Source of the DNA: Chlorobiaceae bacterium
Lineage (GTDB): Bacteria; Bacteroidota; Chlorobiia; Chlorobiales; Chlorobiaceae
Reading direction: 5' to 3'
DNA length: 35,919 bases
NCBI GenBank assembly: GCA_013334755.1
Contig: JAAXWX010000001.1
Coordinates: 1 to 35,919, forward strand
A model generated the notes under the pieces. It made no database searches. It worked only from the letters and a program-made list of their open reading frames with translations, and was not told the DNA's origin. A program made the position numbers and the translations under genes. Shown here one piece after another: positions 16,983 to 25,282 of this stretch (position 1 is the first letter of the stretch; the number at the start of each line of letters is the position of its first letter).

Positions 16983-17310
16983 TTGAATAAAAGATAAAAT
17001 CTAAAGATCGGAACTTGAAGAACAGATTCTCTTGCACAAATGCAGAGAGGACAAAATAGGGGTCTCGGCGCCTGTCGATTTTGTTCTGTTGTTCTACATG
17101 GTTCACGAAGTCCCGAACAAGGAACATTTTTTCAATGAGATACGAACGATAGTGAAACCGCAGGGGCAGATTCTGATCGTGGAGCCGCCATTTCATGTTT
17201 CAAAATCATCGTTTGAAGAAACAGTCAGAATAGCCGGAGATGCCGGATTGATAGTTATTGAAAAGCCAAAGATGTTTTTCAGCAGGGCTGTGGTATTGAA
17301 AAAGGGCTGA
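16983..17310 (+). pseudogene. Methyltransferase copy C, internally deleted
   Basis: The last ~100 codons match copies A and B (FVLLFYMVHEVPNKEHFF, VEPPFHVSKSSFEETVRIA and to the end). Upstream, 16961-16985 resembles the sequence around the start of A and B (GCCCTATAAGAAGAACG then a TTG), after which homology jumps straight to the part coding for the loop after motif II. So about 330 bases holding the SAM-binding motif I are missing. A stop codon at 17002 interrupts the remaining frame. The copy cannot make an active enzyme. In its centre it follows B (CCGCAGGG, GAGCCGCCATTT) and at its end it follows A. Confidence 0.85.
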
Positions 17311-17313
17311 TGT

Positions 17314-17356
17314 AAGGTGGACACCTTCGGCGTGCACAAAGGGTGGATGAACACCC
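17314..17356 (+). terminator. Two hairpins after methyltransferase copy C
   Basis: AAGGTG-GA-CACCTT (17314-17327) is a perfect short palindrome, and GGGTG/CACCC (17341-17345 / 17352-17356) has a 6-base loop. An AT-rich stretch with seven T (17372-17378) follows 15 bases later. Only weak terminator potential. Confidence 0.3.
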
Positions 17357-17430
17357 AAGATATTCTTTATATTTTTTTATAAAAAGTGGTTAATAGGATT
17401 TCTTGATAATTCTGAAAGAGTCATATACAG

Positions 17431-17481
17431 AAAGCGACTCTCTGCTTTTTCCGAATCAAGCAGATTAGTCTTAACAATGTT
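17431..17481 (+). repeat. 3' flank repeat of methyltransferase copy C (pairs with 16121-16171)
   Basis: Partner of the repeat after copy B; 39 of 51 bases agree. It ends 20 bases before the nuclease-like gene. Confidence 0.7.
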
Positions 17482-17501
17482 ATACAACTAGGCACATATA
17501 G

Positions 17502-18476
17502 ATGTCGAAGAAGTCAGAGCAATTTGAGCAGATGGTTGCCAATGTTCACGAGCTTCTTGAGGGCCAAGATGCCGAGGTCATATGGAATGAAAAGATGCCG
17601 GACCCTGATAACCCTGAGCAGCCAAGGCAGATAGACGTATTGATCAGAAGAGGCGACTTTACCAATATCGTAGAATGTAGAATTCATAGAGCGAAACAAA
17701 ACGTGAAATGGATTGAGGAATTAATAGGACGACGGGCGAGCCTAAACGCTAGCGCTGTTATTGCTGTCTCTGCAAGCGGTTTCACCTCTGGGGCGATCAA
17801 AAAGGCGGCAAAATACGGCATATTTCTCTATGATTTATTGAGCCTGACGAAGGATGAAGTCGAGTCGTGGGCGAAATCGATCAAGGTCACACTGTTCTTC
17901 TACAAATACAATAGCTTTATGATCTTATTGTATTTTAGCCAAGAAGACTTCGCCTCTGTAGACCTAAAACTGGTTGTCAATGAACTCAAACAGTACAAAG
18001 GGCTAAGAGCGATCTTCAATGCGCCGAATAAATTAATTGACGAGCAAAGACTCATAGTCAAAGAAAACCGTGAGAAGAAAGTTCAGTTTAATGTACATCT
18101 CAAGATTGATGGGTTCCTTCTGCACGCGAAGGAAGTAAGGGAAATCCAAGTGGTTGGGGAGGTTATGCTTGAACCTATGGCTCTGGAGATTCCCTTGACG
18201 CTTGCTTATGGCGACCCGAATGCGACGGGACGAGAAAGACAAGTAATGATTCAGCAGTATAACCTTGGCCAGACCAACATAGTACACCACGGCGATAGAA
18301 TATCAATGTCTCTGGATCTATCTGAGCTGGAACTACCAACGTTCTGGCAGATTAGGTTCGTTGAGGTGACCGGACAAGAACGATATTATCATGAGAAATT
18401 TGAAATCATCTGCCCACAAAAAATCAACATGCGGGTTGAGCAGTGTGAGGTTGCCATCGCATCAATTTGTCTATAA
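17502..18476 (+). CDS. Mrr-like PD-(D/E)xK nuclease-fold protein with unknown C-terminal domain
   Basis: 324 residues. The first ~125 residues fit the Mrr-cat/restriction-endonuclease-like fold: RQIDVLIRRGDFTNIVECRI gives the D and E-x-K-like positions, followed by VKWIEELIGRRASLNAS and AVIAVSASGFTSGAIKKAAK, a pattern common in Mrr-like proteins. The usual Lys of E-C-K is Arg here (VECRIH), so catalysis may be weak or lost. The C-terminal ~190 residues look like beta-rich domains of unknown kind. No methylase partner for a restriction system is next to it; the neighbouring methyltransferases are small-molecule type. Confidence 0.68.
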   Translation: MSKKSEQFEQMVANVHELLEGQDAEVIWNEKMPDPDNPEQPRQIDVLIRRGDFTNIVECRIHRAKQNVKWIEELIGRRASLNASAVIAVSASGFTSGAIKKAAKYGIFLYDLLSLTKDEVESWAKSIKVTLFFYKYNSFMILLYFSQEDFASVDLKLVVNELKQYKGLRAIFNAPNKLIDEQRLIVKENREKKVQFNVHLKIDGFLLHAKEVREIQVVGEVMLEPMALEIPLTLAYGDPNATGRERQVMIQQYNLGQTNIVHHGDRISMSLDLSELELPTFWQIRFVEVTGQERYYHEKFEIICPQKINMRVEQCEVAIASICL

Positions 18477-18899
18477 AACAATGCCCTCTAGCGTATTGTC
18501 TGCCATCTTCGCGTTCTGGCAATAAGCTTAGAGCCTCGTTAAACGGTCGTTAATGATATAAGTTCACCCGCAGACAAAAGAGAGGCTTTATGTCAGATAT
18601 ACCATTAGTTAACATATCGATCGAATTTTCTCCGCAACATGCCAAGTGGAGCGAGACTCAAGGCAACCGGAATCGTTGCATCATGTGATGTTTAGGGGAA
18701 TCGAGCTGACGGCTATTGTGCTTGATAATTAATGACCGAAAGGATGTCGTAAGCCGAATTGGCAAAGCAGAAGAAGGTCTTGGGTTGGAACGGTTCCTAA
18801 TGTTTTTTCAAGGTCTGACTGGTATATTCAGGGTAAGTCAGGAAGGGGCTGAATAAAAACGCAGGGTGACGAGCATTGCACGCAGTACGATGAAAAAGA
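18477..18899. other. Intergenic region of 423 bases with a gene remnant and promoter-like site
   Basis: At 18590-18688 a 32-codon frame starts with ATG behind AGAGAGG; a second short frame (MFRGIELTAIVLDN, 18688-18732) follows shifted. Together they may be the remains of a small gene. Near the end, GGAACGGTTCC (18787-18797), a T-run and TATATT (18823-18828) resemble the right unit of the structured repeats and may be the promoter for the next gene. Confidence 0.4.
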
Positions 18900-19541
18900 G
18901 TGAAATACAAACTTCTTGTTTTTGATTTTGACGGGACCTTGGCTGATAGCGAGGCGAGCATTATGGAGTCTCTGCAGCTTGTCGCCCAGGATCTGGGGAT
19001 TCCGGCTTTTGACAGGGACGGAGCCCGGCGGAGCATCGGTTTGCCGTTGCGGCGTACAATTGAAATGGGGCTTGGTCTCGGTCCTCAAGAAACTCCTGAG
19101 GCAGTCGAACTCTACAGAAAGCATTACAACGAGGTTGCTTTAGACTTGACGCATCTGTTTCCGGGAGTGAACGAGACCCTTGACCGATTGCGGCACGATT
19201 ACCTGCTGGCCGTCGCTTCAAGCAAAAGCACCCAGGGGCTGTTGTTGATGATGCGGCATCTCGGGATTTATGAGATGTTCTCCTTTATTTCCGGGGCTCA
19301 GGATGTGCAACAGCCAAAGCCGGCACCCGATATGGTGCTGCTTGCACTGGAGTCCATGAATATTCCGGCTCAAGAGTGCCTGGTTGTGGGCGACACTGTT
19401 TATGATATCGAAATGGGCCAACGCGCATTCACCGATACCTGTGCCGTCACCTACGGCAACCATTCAGCCGATGAACTCCGCGGCTTTAATCCCACCTTTA
19501 TCATTAACGCATTCCCGCATCTCATGCATTGTCTGGAGTGA
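18900..19541 (+). CDS. HAD-superfamily phosphatase (phosphoglycolate phosphatase-like)
   Basis: 213 residues starting at GTG. Motif I VFDFDGTLADSE has the nucleophile Asp9 and acid/base Asp11. Motif II is VASSKST, motif III is the Lys in QQPKPAPDM, and motif IV is VVGDTVYDIEMG. The cap inserted after motif I marks a subfamily IA enzyme of the Gph/PpaX group. It removes phosphate from small molecules such as 2-phosphoglycolate or pyrophosphate; the exact substrate is not decided by sequence. An ATG at 18890 is out of frame. Confidence 0.87.
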   Translation: MKYKLLVFDFDGTLADSEASIMESLQLVAQDLGIPAFDRDGARRSIGLPLRRTIEMGLGLGPQETPEAVELYRKHYNEVALDLTHLFPGVNETLDRLRHDYLLAVASSKSTQGLLLMMRHLGIYEMFSFISGAQDVQQPKPAPDMVLLALESMNIPAQECLVVGDTVYDIEMGQRAFTDTCAVTYGNHSADELRGFNPTFIINAFPHLMHCLE

Positions 19542-19737
19542 TGTTTTCCTTTACATCACTGAAGATAAGCGTATAGTTCAGGAAGATTTTTCGATAGCAT
19601 CAATTACAGGCGGAGGAGATCTTTTGACTACAATAAATCGGGAGACAACATCAGAATTCGTGTCACTTTATTTCATAACAACAACTAAATTCATATTACA
19701 GAAGAAAATATCGTGAAAAAACGTCATTTCTCACCCC

Positions 19738-19935
19738 ATGCCGCTTAACCTCTACACCAGCAACCGGATGGAAGTTCTGGTTGATACTCTTGCCGCTGCG
19801 CTGCGCAAGCCGCTGGTTTCGGCGTTCACCAAAGAGGTGATTGTGGTGCAGAGCCGGGGGGTGCAGCGGTGGCTCTCGATGGAACGGATAGTATTAGTTC
19901 AAACCTCGTGCGAAGGTCACAGTTTATTCCACTGA
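19738..19935 (+). pseudogene. Orphan 5' end of recC
   Basis: The first 146 bases (19738-19883) align without gaps to the first 146 bases of recC (21660-21805); I count 127 identical. They code for MPLNLYTSNRMEVLVDTL and on to QRWLSME, after which homology ends abruptly and the frame runs into unrelated sequence and stops. The piece lacks the remaining ~1018 residues and cannot be functional. It marks the left border of the inserted AlbA_2 gene. Confidence 0.85.
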
Positions 19936-20007
19936 TTGTTGTTATTTGAAAAAGTGGCGTCGGCAAAAGATCAAGGTTTTTATTGGAAACCAAATATTGG
20001 TAACCGT

Positions 20008-21510
20008 ATGGGCTTCAGCATACAGCAAATACATGAACTGATCCGTCAGGGGGAAGGGATCTCTACGGAGTTCAAGAGCTGTCGGAATAAGATCAATCGC
20101 GATGTTTATGAGACAGTTTGCGCCTTTCTCAACAGGCATGGCGGGACGATTCTGCTTGGTGTTCAGGATGATGGAGCTGTTCAGGGGATTGAGCAGGATG
20201 CTGTAACGCAGATCAAAAAGGACTTTGTCACTGCCATCAACAACCCGCTGAAGCTCACTCCGCCGACCTATCTTTCTGTTGATATTGTCGAGCTTGACGG
20301 GAAATCCCTGCTGCATATCTATGTGCCGGAAAGCTCACAAGTGCATCGTTGCTATGGCCGCATTTATGACCGTAATGAAGATGGTGATCTGGATATTACC
20401 GATCACACCACACTGGTGGCGCATCTTTACCAGCGTAAACAGGCGACGTTCAGCGAAAACAAGGTATACCCATGGATTCAGGCCGAAGATCTTCGCCCGG
20501 AATTGATTGAAAAGTGCCGTCGATATGTTCGAATAAACAGGGATAATCACCCTTGGGCAGATATGGATGATCTGCAACTGCTCAAGAGTGCTCAACTCTA
20601 TCAGGAGAATCCAGTTACCCGAGAAAACGGAGTCACTCTGGCTGGAGTCATGCTCTTTGCACCTGATCTGCTGATTCTGAAGGTATGTCCCGCGCATCGA
20701 ACGGATCTGATCCTGCGCAAGGTCAATGTTGACCGCTACGACGATCGCGATCTGGTTCGAACCAATCTTATCGAAAGCTACGATCGAATTTTGGCCTTTG
20801 TTCAAAAGCACTTACCAGACCCTTTTTATCTTGAAGGCATTGAACGCAGAAGCCTGCGGGATGCTATCTTCCGTGAAGTTGCATCTAATATCCTTATTCA
20901 CCGCGAATATTCCAGCGGCGTTCCAGCTCGGCTTATCATTGAATACGGTCAGGTGACCACCTGGAACGCCAATCGTCCTCACGGGTTTGGCGTGTTGAAC
21001 CCCGACACCTTCGCGCCCTATCCTAAAAACCCGGTGATCGGTGCATTTTTCAGGGAAATAGACCGCGCTGACGAACTGGGTTCCGGTATGCGCAAGATGA
21101 TGATGTACGGAAAAAAGTACGGCGGAGCGGACCCTCAGCTCATCGAAGGTGACGTTTTTCGCATGATCATCAGTGTGCCGGAATTCAGCACGAAACAGGA
21201 ACAGACTGTTGATCCCGCACAAGTCAGGGTGCATGATGGGGTGCATGATGGGGTGCATGATGGGGTGCATGACACAAGATTGACTGAAACGATGAAGAAG
21301 ATTTTAGTGCTACTGGTTGAGCCGAAATCAACTCCTCAGCTTCTCGCAGAGCTTGGTTATCCTCGAAGAACTCGTAATTACGAAGCTGCTATCAAAAATC
21401 TGCTTGACTTTGAGTTGATCGGAATGACCTTGCCTGATACACCTCGAAGTAAGAACCAGCGGTATCGTCAGACCGAAAAAGGTAAGAGCTTGATGAACAG
21501 GACTTCATAA
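20008..21510 (+). CDS. AlbA_2 / HATPase (Schlafen-like, RecG-like) putative transcription regulator
   Basis: 500 residues from the ATG at 20008; the frame is open back to a TTG at 19936, but family members begin with the helix FSIQQIHELIRQGEG followed by STEFK. Residues ~1-125 form the Schlafen AlbA_2 domain (TEFKSC, LNRHGGTILLGVQDDG). Around 275-395 lies a GHKL-type ATPase domain (LRDAIFREVASNILIHREYS, then DELGSGMRKM). A short repeat VHDG x3 plus VHD links it at residues 408-422 to a C-terminal winged helix. Such proteins are DNA-binding regulators or defence-associated ATPases. It is squeezed between the orphan recC start and recC itself, and a structured repeat (copy IV) follows it. Confidence 0.82.
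   Translation: MGFSIQQIHELIRQGEGISTEFKSCRNKINRDVYETVCAFLNRHGGTILLGVQDDGAVQGIEQDAVTQIKKDFVTAINNPLKLTPPTYLSVDIVELDGKSLLHIYVPESSQVHRCYGRIYDRNEDGDLDITDHTTLVAHLYQRKQATFSENKVYPWIQAEDLRPELIEKCRRYVRINRDNHPWADMDDLQLLKSAQLYQENPVTRENGVTLAGVMLFAPDLLILKVCPAHRTDLILRKVNVDRYDDRDLVRTNLIESYDRILAFVQKHLPDPFYLEGIERRSLRDAIFREVASNILIHREYSSGVPARLIIEYGQVTTWNANRPHGFGVLNPDTFAPYPKNPVIGAFFREIDRADELGSGMRKMMMYGKKYGGADPQLIEGDVFRMIISVPEFSTKQEQTVDPAQVRVHDGVHDGVHDGVHDTRLTETMKKILVLLVEPKSTPQLLAELGYPRRTRNYEAAIKNLLDFELIGMTLPDTPRSKNQRYRQTEKGKSLMNRTS
21229..21273 (+). repeat. 12-base tandem repeat inside the AlbA_2 gene
   Basis: GTGCATGATGGG is repeated three times plus a last GTGCATGAC, exact in DNA as well as protein (VHDG units). 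Similar four-residue linker repeats occur in other AlbA_2 proteins. Exact DNA identity suggests copy number can change by slippage without shifting the frame. Confidence 0.92.
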
Positions 21511-21528
21511 TACAGTAGTAGTTATGCA

Positions 21529-21620
21529 AGCATTCAGGCAGTGTAACAGCAAAACATGTTATGGTGTGAATTTCAATTGTTGAAGAAAGGTCTGTTGCAG
21601 CCGGTAAATCGTTAAGGGGG
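21529..21620 (+). repeat. Structured intergenic repeat, copy IV (left unit only)
   Basis: Begins GCAAGCATTCAGGCAGTG like copy II. Outer arms TGTAACAG (21542-21549) / CTGTTGCA (21592-21599, one G-T pair) enclose inner arms TTCAA (21572-21576) / TTGAA (21580-21584) with loop TTG. The same loop with arms TTTTAA/TTAAAA occurs in copy III. It sits between the AlbA_2 gene and recC and may carry the recC promoter. Confidence 0.6.
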
Positions 21621-21659
21621 ACGAACGCATCATGATAAAACGCAATACCACAGTACCTT

Positions 21660-24600
21660 ATGCCGCTTAACCTCTACACCAGCAACCGGATGGAAGTGCT
21701 GGTTGATACTCTCAAAGCTGCGCTTCACGAACCGCTTGCATCGCCTTTTAAAAAGGAGGTGATTGTGGTGCAGAGCCGGGGGATGCAGCGGTGGCTCTCG
21801 ATGGAGCTGGCGTCGCGGTTCGGCGTGTGGGCGAACGGGCATTATCCCTTCCCGAACGCGATGGTGCAGGAGCTGTTCGTGAAGCTTTTCCCCGCAATGC
21901 CCGACACAACTCTCTTTGCGCCGGAGGTAATGAGCTGGAGGATCATGCGCATGCTGCCGGAGCTGCTGGGCACTGAGCCTTTCGGCACGTTGCGCCGCTA
22001 TCTTGCCGATGACTCAGACGGGCTCAAGCTCTTTCAGTTGTCGGAAAAGATTGCAGATACCTTTGATCAGTATACGCTCTTCCGTCCGGAGACGCTCTCG
22101 AGCTGGGAGGCGGGGGAGTCACAACCGCCGGGCGATGAGTGGCAGCCTGTTCTCTGGCGGAAGCTTGCTGCAGGGGAGGGGATGCACCGCGGAAAGCTGA
22201 AGGAGCTCTTCTGCAGGCAGTTGAGCCCTCTGTCGCCGGGGGTGGAGGAGATTCCCGAGAGGATCACCCTTTTCGGCATCTCATACCTGCCAAAGTTCCA
22301 TCTTGATATGCTCTCGGCGGTTGCCAACGTGACGGAGGTGAACCTGTTTCTCCTGAGTCCGACCCGTGAATACTGGGGCGATATTCTCTCCAGAAAGGCG
22401 ATTGTCAGGCTTCCGGAAGAGGAGCGTGCCCTGCGCACGGAAGGGAATCCGCTGCTGGCTTCGCTTGGCCGAATCGGGCGGGATTTTTCCGACATGATCA
22501 TCGACATGAGCGACAGCGCTTTTCACCAGGAAGAGAACTATGAGGATCCGGGTGAGAAGTGCCTGCTTCACGCCCTGCAGTCTGATATTCTGAACCTTTC
22601 GGGCACCGGCGAAGAGGGGGAGCTGCGTACTCTCGATCCTCTTGACCGGTCGCTGCGGGTTCACTCGTGCCACAGCCCGCTCCGTGAAATAGAGGTGCTG
22701 TACGACAACATCCTCGCCATGCTTGAGGAGTACCCAGACCTGACTCCGCGCGATATTGTGGTGATGACCCCGGATATTGAGAGCTATTCGCCATACATTT
22801 CCACCGTGTTCGGGGCTGGAGGTAATGGCGCCGGATTGCACTACTCCATTGCCGACCGCAGGATGATGCATGAAGGGGAGATTACTTCGTCGGTGCTGAA
22901 ACTGCTTGCCTTGCCGGGCAGCCGCCTTGCCGCTTCTGCACTCTTTGACCTGCTTGCTTCGCCGCCGGTGAGCCGTCGCTTTTCGCTGGAGAGCGATGAG
23001 CTTGATCTTATTCGGCTCTGGATTGAAAAAACCGGGATTCGCTGGGGCATGGATGAGGATGACCGGATGGCGAGGGATCTTCCCGGCTATCGGGAAAATT
23101 CCTGGAAGGCGGGGCTTGACCGGTTGCTGCTCGGCTATGCAATGCCGGACGAGAATATCCTTTTCAACAGCATTCTGCCTTATGATGATTTTGCCGGTTC
23201 TGCCGCCGAAACCCTCGGCAGGTTTGCCGGGTTCATCACGGCGGTTGAAACGTTTGTCAAGAGAATGGAACGGCCCTGCACCCTTGAGGGGTGGCGCACC
23301 CGGTTTCAGACGCTGCTGTCGGACTTTATTCTCCCTTCCAGCGTCTCCGAGCGGGAGTTTGCAACCATTGCCGCGCTTGGCGAACAGCTTGGCGAGGATG
23401 CCGCTACGGCGAATTACACAGATGAGGTGACGCCTGCGGTGATGCTCTCCTGGCTCAGGGCACGCCTCGAGCTGCAGGAACAGGGGCTGGGCTTCATGAC
23501 GGGCGGGATCACCTTTTGCGCCATGCTGCCCATGCGGAGTATTCCCTTCCGGGTTGTCGTCCTGATCGGCATGAACGACAGCGCCTTTCCCCGCCAGAGT
23601 CGCGCTCCGGGATTCGACCTCATTGCCCGTGAACCGCGGAAGGGCGACCGCTCTTTGCGCAACGAAGACCGATACCTCTTTCTTGAGTCGATCCTTTCGG
23701 CTCGTGACCTGCTCTATATCAGCTATGTCGGCCAGAGCATCAGGGACAACAGCGAGCTGCCGCCCTCTGTGCTGGTCAGCGAACTGCTCGATGCCGTACG
23801 TCGGGGCTTCTCTCTGCCTGACGGAGAAGCTGTCGAGAAGCATCTGGTGGTGCACCACCGCCTGCAGGCTTTTAACCGGTGCTATTTTTCCACCGGATCT
23901 CCGTTTTTCAGCTATTCGGCGGAGAACTATCATGCGCTGGTTGAAAAAGAGCGTCCTGCAGCTCCGTCACGCCCCTTTATGAGCGCTCCTCTTGATGAAC
24001 CGTCTGAGGAGTGGAAAACCGTTCCGCTGCAGCGGCTGCTCCGTTTTTACGACAATCCGGCGGGATTTTTTCTGGAACAGCGCCTCGGCATTCGCCTTGA
24101 AGGGACCCTGGATCCGCTTGAGGATCGTGAGCCATTCGCGGTTGAGGGGCTCGCATTGTACGGCCTGAAGCAGGAACTGCTGGAGGCTGTGCTTCAGGGA
24201 GGTGAGACGCACGAGCTGCTGCTGCTCTACCGGAGCCGGGGAGTGCTCCCGCCGGCACGTCACGGTGAGCTGCTTTTCCGCAAAATTCTTGATGAGGTGC
24301 AGGAGTTTGCCGCAACCGTGCGGGAAAAAACCTCCGGCAGAGGAGCGCTTGCGCCGCTTGAGGTCGATCTGCAGCTTGGCGGGTTCCGCCTGACCGGCCA
24401 GCTTGCACGTGTATGGCCGCAAAGCCAGTTGCACTACCGCTTCGCTAAGCTGAAGATGAAGGATCAGATGCGGGGTTGGATTGAGCATCTCGTGCTCAAC
24501 CTGGCAAATCAGCCGGGCTACCCCAGGGAAACATCGCTGGTCATGGTTGATGATGAACAACGCTTTGCTCCGGTTGCCGATGCCGGCCTGCATCTGGAGG

Positions 24601-24863
24601 AACTTCTGAACCGCTACTGGCAGGGACTTTCCATGCCCCTGCGCTTTTTCCCGCGTTCATCACTGGCTTACGCCACGAAAGAGGATCTTGATGCCGCCCG
24701 CAAGGTGTGGCGGGACGACAATTTCAATAACTATCCGGGTGAGGGCTCCGATCCGGCCATTCAGCGCTGCTTCGGCTCCGTTGAGCCCTTTGACGAGGAG
24801 TTCTGCTCACTTGCTGTTGCATTGCTCAGGCCGATGCTGGGATCTTTGAATGACAGGCAGTAA
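21660..24863 (+). CDS. recC: Exodeoxyribonuclease V gamma subunit RecC
   Basis: 1067 residues, close to E. coli RecC in length. The start MPLNLYTSNRMEVLVDTL and VVQSRGMQRWLSMELASRFG are family hallmarks. RecC is a helicase-like scaffold without Walker motifs that holds RecB and RecD, splits the duplex and reads Chi. VVLIGMNDSAFPRQSRAPGF and ENRYLFLESILSARDLLYISY-like segments are the degenerate helicase motifs, and NPAGFFLEQRLGIRLEG leads the inactive nuclease-like end. Expected partners recB and recD lie downstream, but separated by four small toxin-antitoxin-type genes. Confidence 0.93.
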   Translation: MPLNLYTSNRMEVLVDTLKAALHEPLASPFKKEVIVVQSRGMQRWLSMELASRFGVWANGHYPFPNAMVQELFVKLFPAMPDTTLFAPEVMSWRIMRMLPELLGTEPFGTLRRYLADDSDGLKLFQLSEKIADTFDQYTLFRPETLSSWEAGESQPPGDEWQPVLWRKLAAGEGMHRGKLKELFCRQLSPLSPGVEEIPERITLFGISYLPKFHLDMLSAVANVTEVNLFLLSPTREYWGDILSRKAIVRLPEEERALRTEGNPLLASLGRIGRDFSDMIIDMSDSAFHQEENYEDPGEKCLLHALQSDILNLSGTGEEGELRTLDPLDRSLRVHSCHSPLREIEVLYDNILAMLEEYPDLTPRDIVVMTPDIESYSPYISTVFGAGGNGAGLHYSIADRRMMHEGEITSSVLKLLALPGSRLAASALFDLLASPPVSRRFSLESDELDLIRLWIEKTGIRWGMDEDDRMARDLPGYRENSWKAGLDRLLLGYAMPDENILFNSILPYDDFAGSAAETLGRFAGFITAVETFVKRMERPCTLEGWRTRFQTLLSDFILPSSVSEREFATIAALGEQLGEDAATANYTDEVTPAVMLSWLRARLELQEQGLGFMTGGITFCAMLPMRSIPFRVVVLIGMNDSAFPRQSRAPGFDLIAREPRKGDRSLRNEDRYLFLESILSARDLLYISYVGQSIRDNSELPPSVLVSELLDAVRRGFSLPDGEAVEKHLVVHHRLQAFNRCYFSTGSPFFSYSAENYHALVEKERPAAPSRPFMSAPLDEPSEEWKTVPLQRLLRFYDNPAGFFLEQRLGIRLEGTLDPLEDREPFAVEGLALYGLKQELLEAVLQGGETHELLLLYRSRGVLPPARHGELLFRKILDEVQEFAATVREKTSGRGALAPLEVDLQLGGFRLTGQLARVWPQSQLHYRFAKLKMKDQMRGWIEHLVLNLANQPGYPRETSLVMVDDEQRFAPVADAGLHLEELLNRYWQGLSMPLRFFPRSSLAYATKEDLDAARKVWRDDNFNNYPGEGSDPAIQRCFGSVEPFDEEFCSLAVALLRPMLGSLNDRQ

Positions 24864-25021
24864 TATTCGCCAGCTTTGTCATTTTATAACGGTTTTCAAT
24901 CTTCCCTGAATCACGTATATTTTATCTGGACCATTTGATCGTCGAAATTCATTGACTACCTTTTTCATCAGCACAATCGTATTGATATTTTTTTACTGCA
25001 AACACTGTAAAGAGATAAGGA
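24864..25021 (+). promoter_or_regulatory. Gap after recC with a possible promoter for the TA-recBD block
   Basis: 158 bases. CACGTATATTTTATC with TATATT at 24916-24921 resembles the -10 part of the repeat-borne promoters, but no good -35 is seen. AGAGATAAGG immediately precedes the start of the next gene. Confidence 0.3.
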
Positions 25022-25270
25022 ATGCCAGAGATATCAAGATTTCTTGGAATTATCATTTCAATGTACTTTGATGAACATAATCCACCTCATTTTCATGTGC
25101 AGTACAACGAATATCGAGCATCAATGGACATCAGAAATTTGAATATTACGGCTGGTTCAATACCTGCAAAAGTTCGTGGACTTGTTGAAGAGTGGGCAGA
25201 ATTGCATCGCGATGAGCTTTTGATGATGTGGGAAACGAAGGATTTTCACCGCATTGAACCTCTTGTATAA
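25022..25270 (+). CDS. DUF4160-domain protein (toxin-antitoxin-like pair, first member)
   Basis: 82 residues. The start MPEISRFLGIIISMYFDEHN followed by PPHFHVQYNEYRA is diagnostic of DUF4160. This family is normally encoded directly before a DUF2442 protein, as here (12-base gap), and the pair is often listed as a putative toxin-antitoxin system. Which of the two is the toxin is not settled to my knowledge. It opens a four-gene block between recC and recB. Confidence 0.85.
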   Translation: MPEISRFLGIIISMYFDEHNPPHFHVQYNEYRASMDIRNLNITAGSIPAKVRGLVEEWAELHRDELLMMWETKDFHRIEPLV

Positions 25271-25282
25271 CGGAGAGCGATT

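Noticed and set aside
13172-17310. Methyltransferases plus Mrr-like protein as a restriction-modification system
   Set aside because: The methyltransferase motifs (VLDVGCGPGFF, no DPPY/NPPF) are of the small-molecule type, so they would not protect DNA.
19624-19716. A 30-codon frame starting at TTG behind a strong GGAGGAG site
   Set aside because: Composition is odd (many Thr, Lys), nothing recognisable, TTG start; it may be chance in the gap before the orphan recC start.
22281-23933. Long open frame (550 codons) on the minus strand inside recC
   Set aside because: It is antisense to recC codons with their GC-biased third positions; composition is His/Gln/Arg-rich without any domain, a typical shadow.
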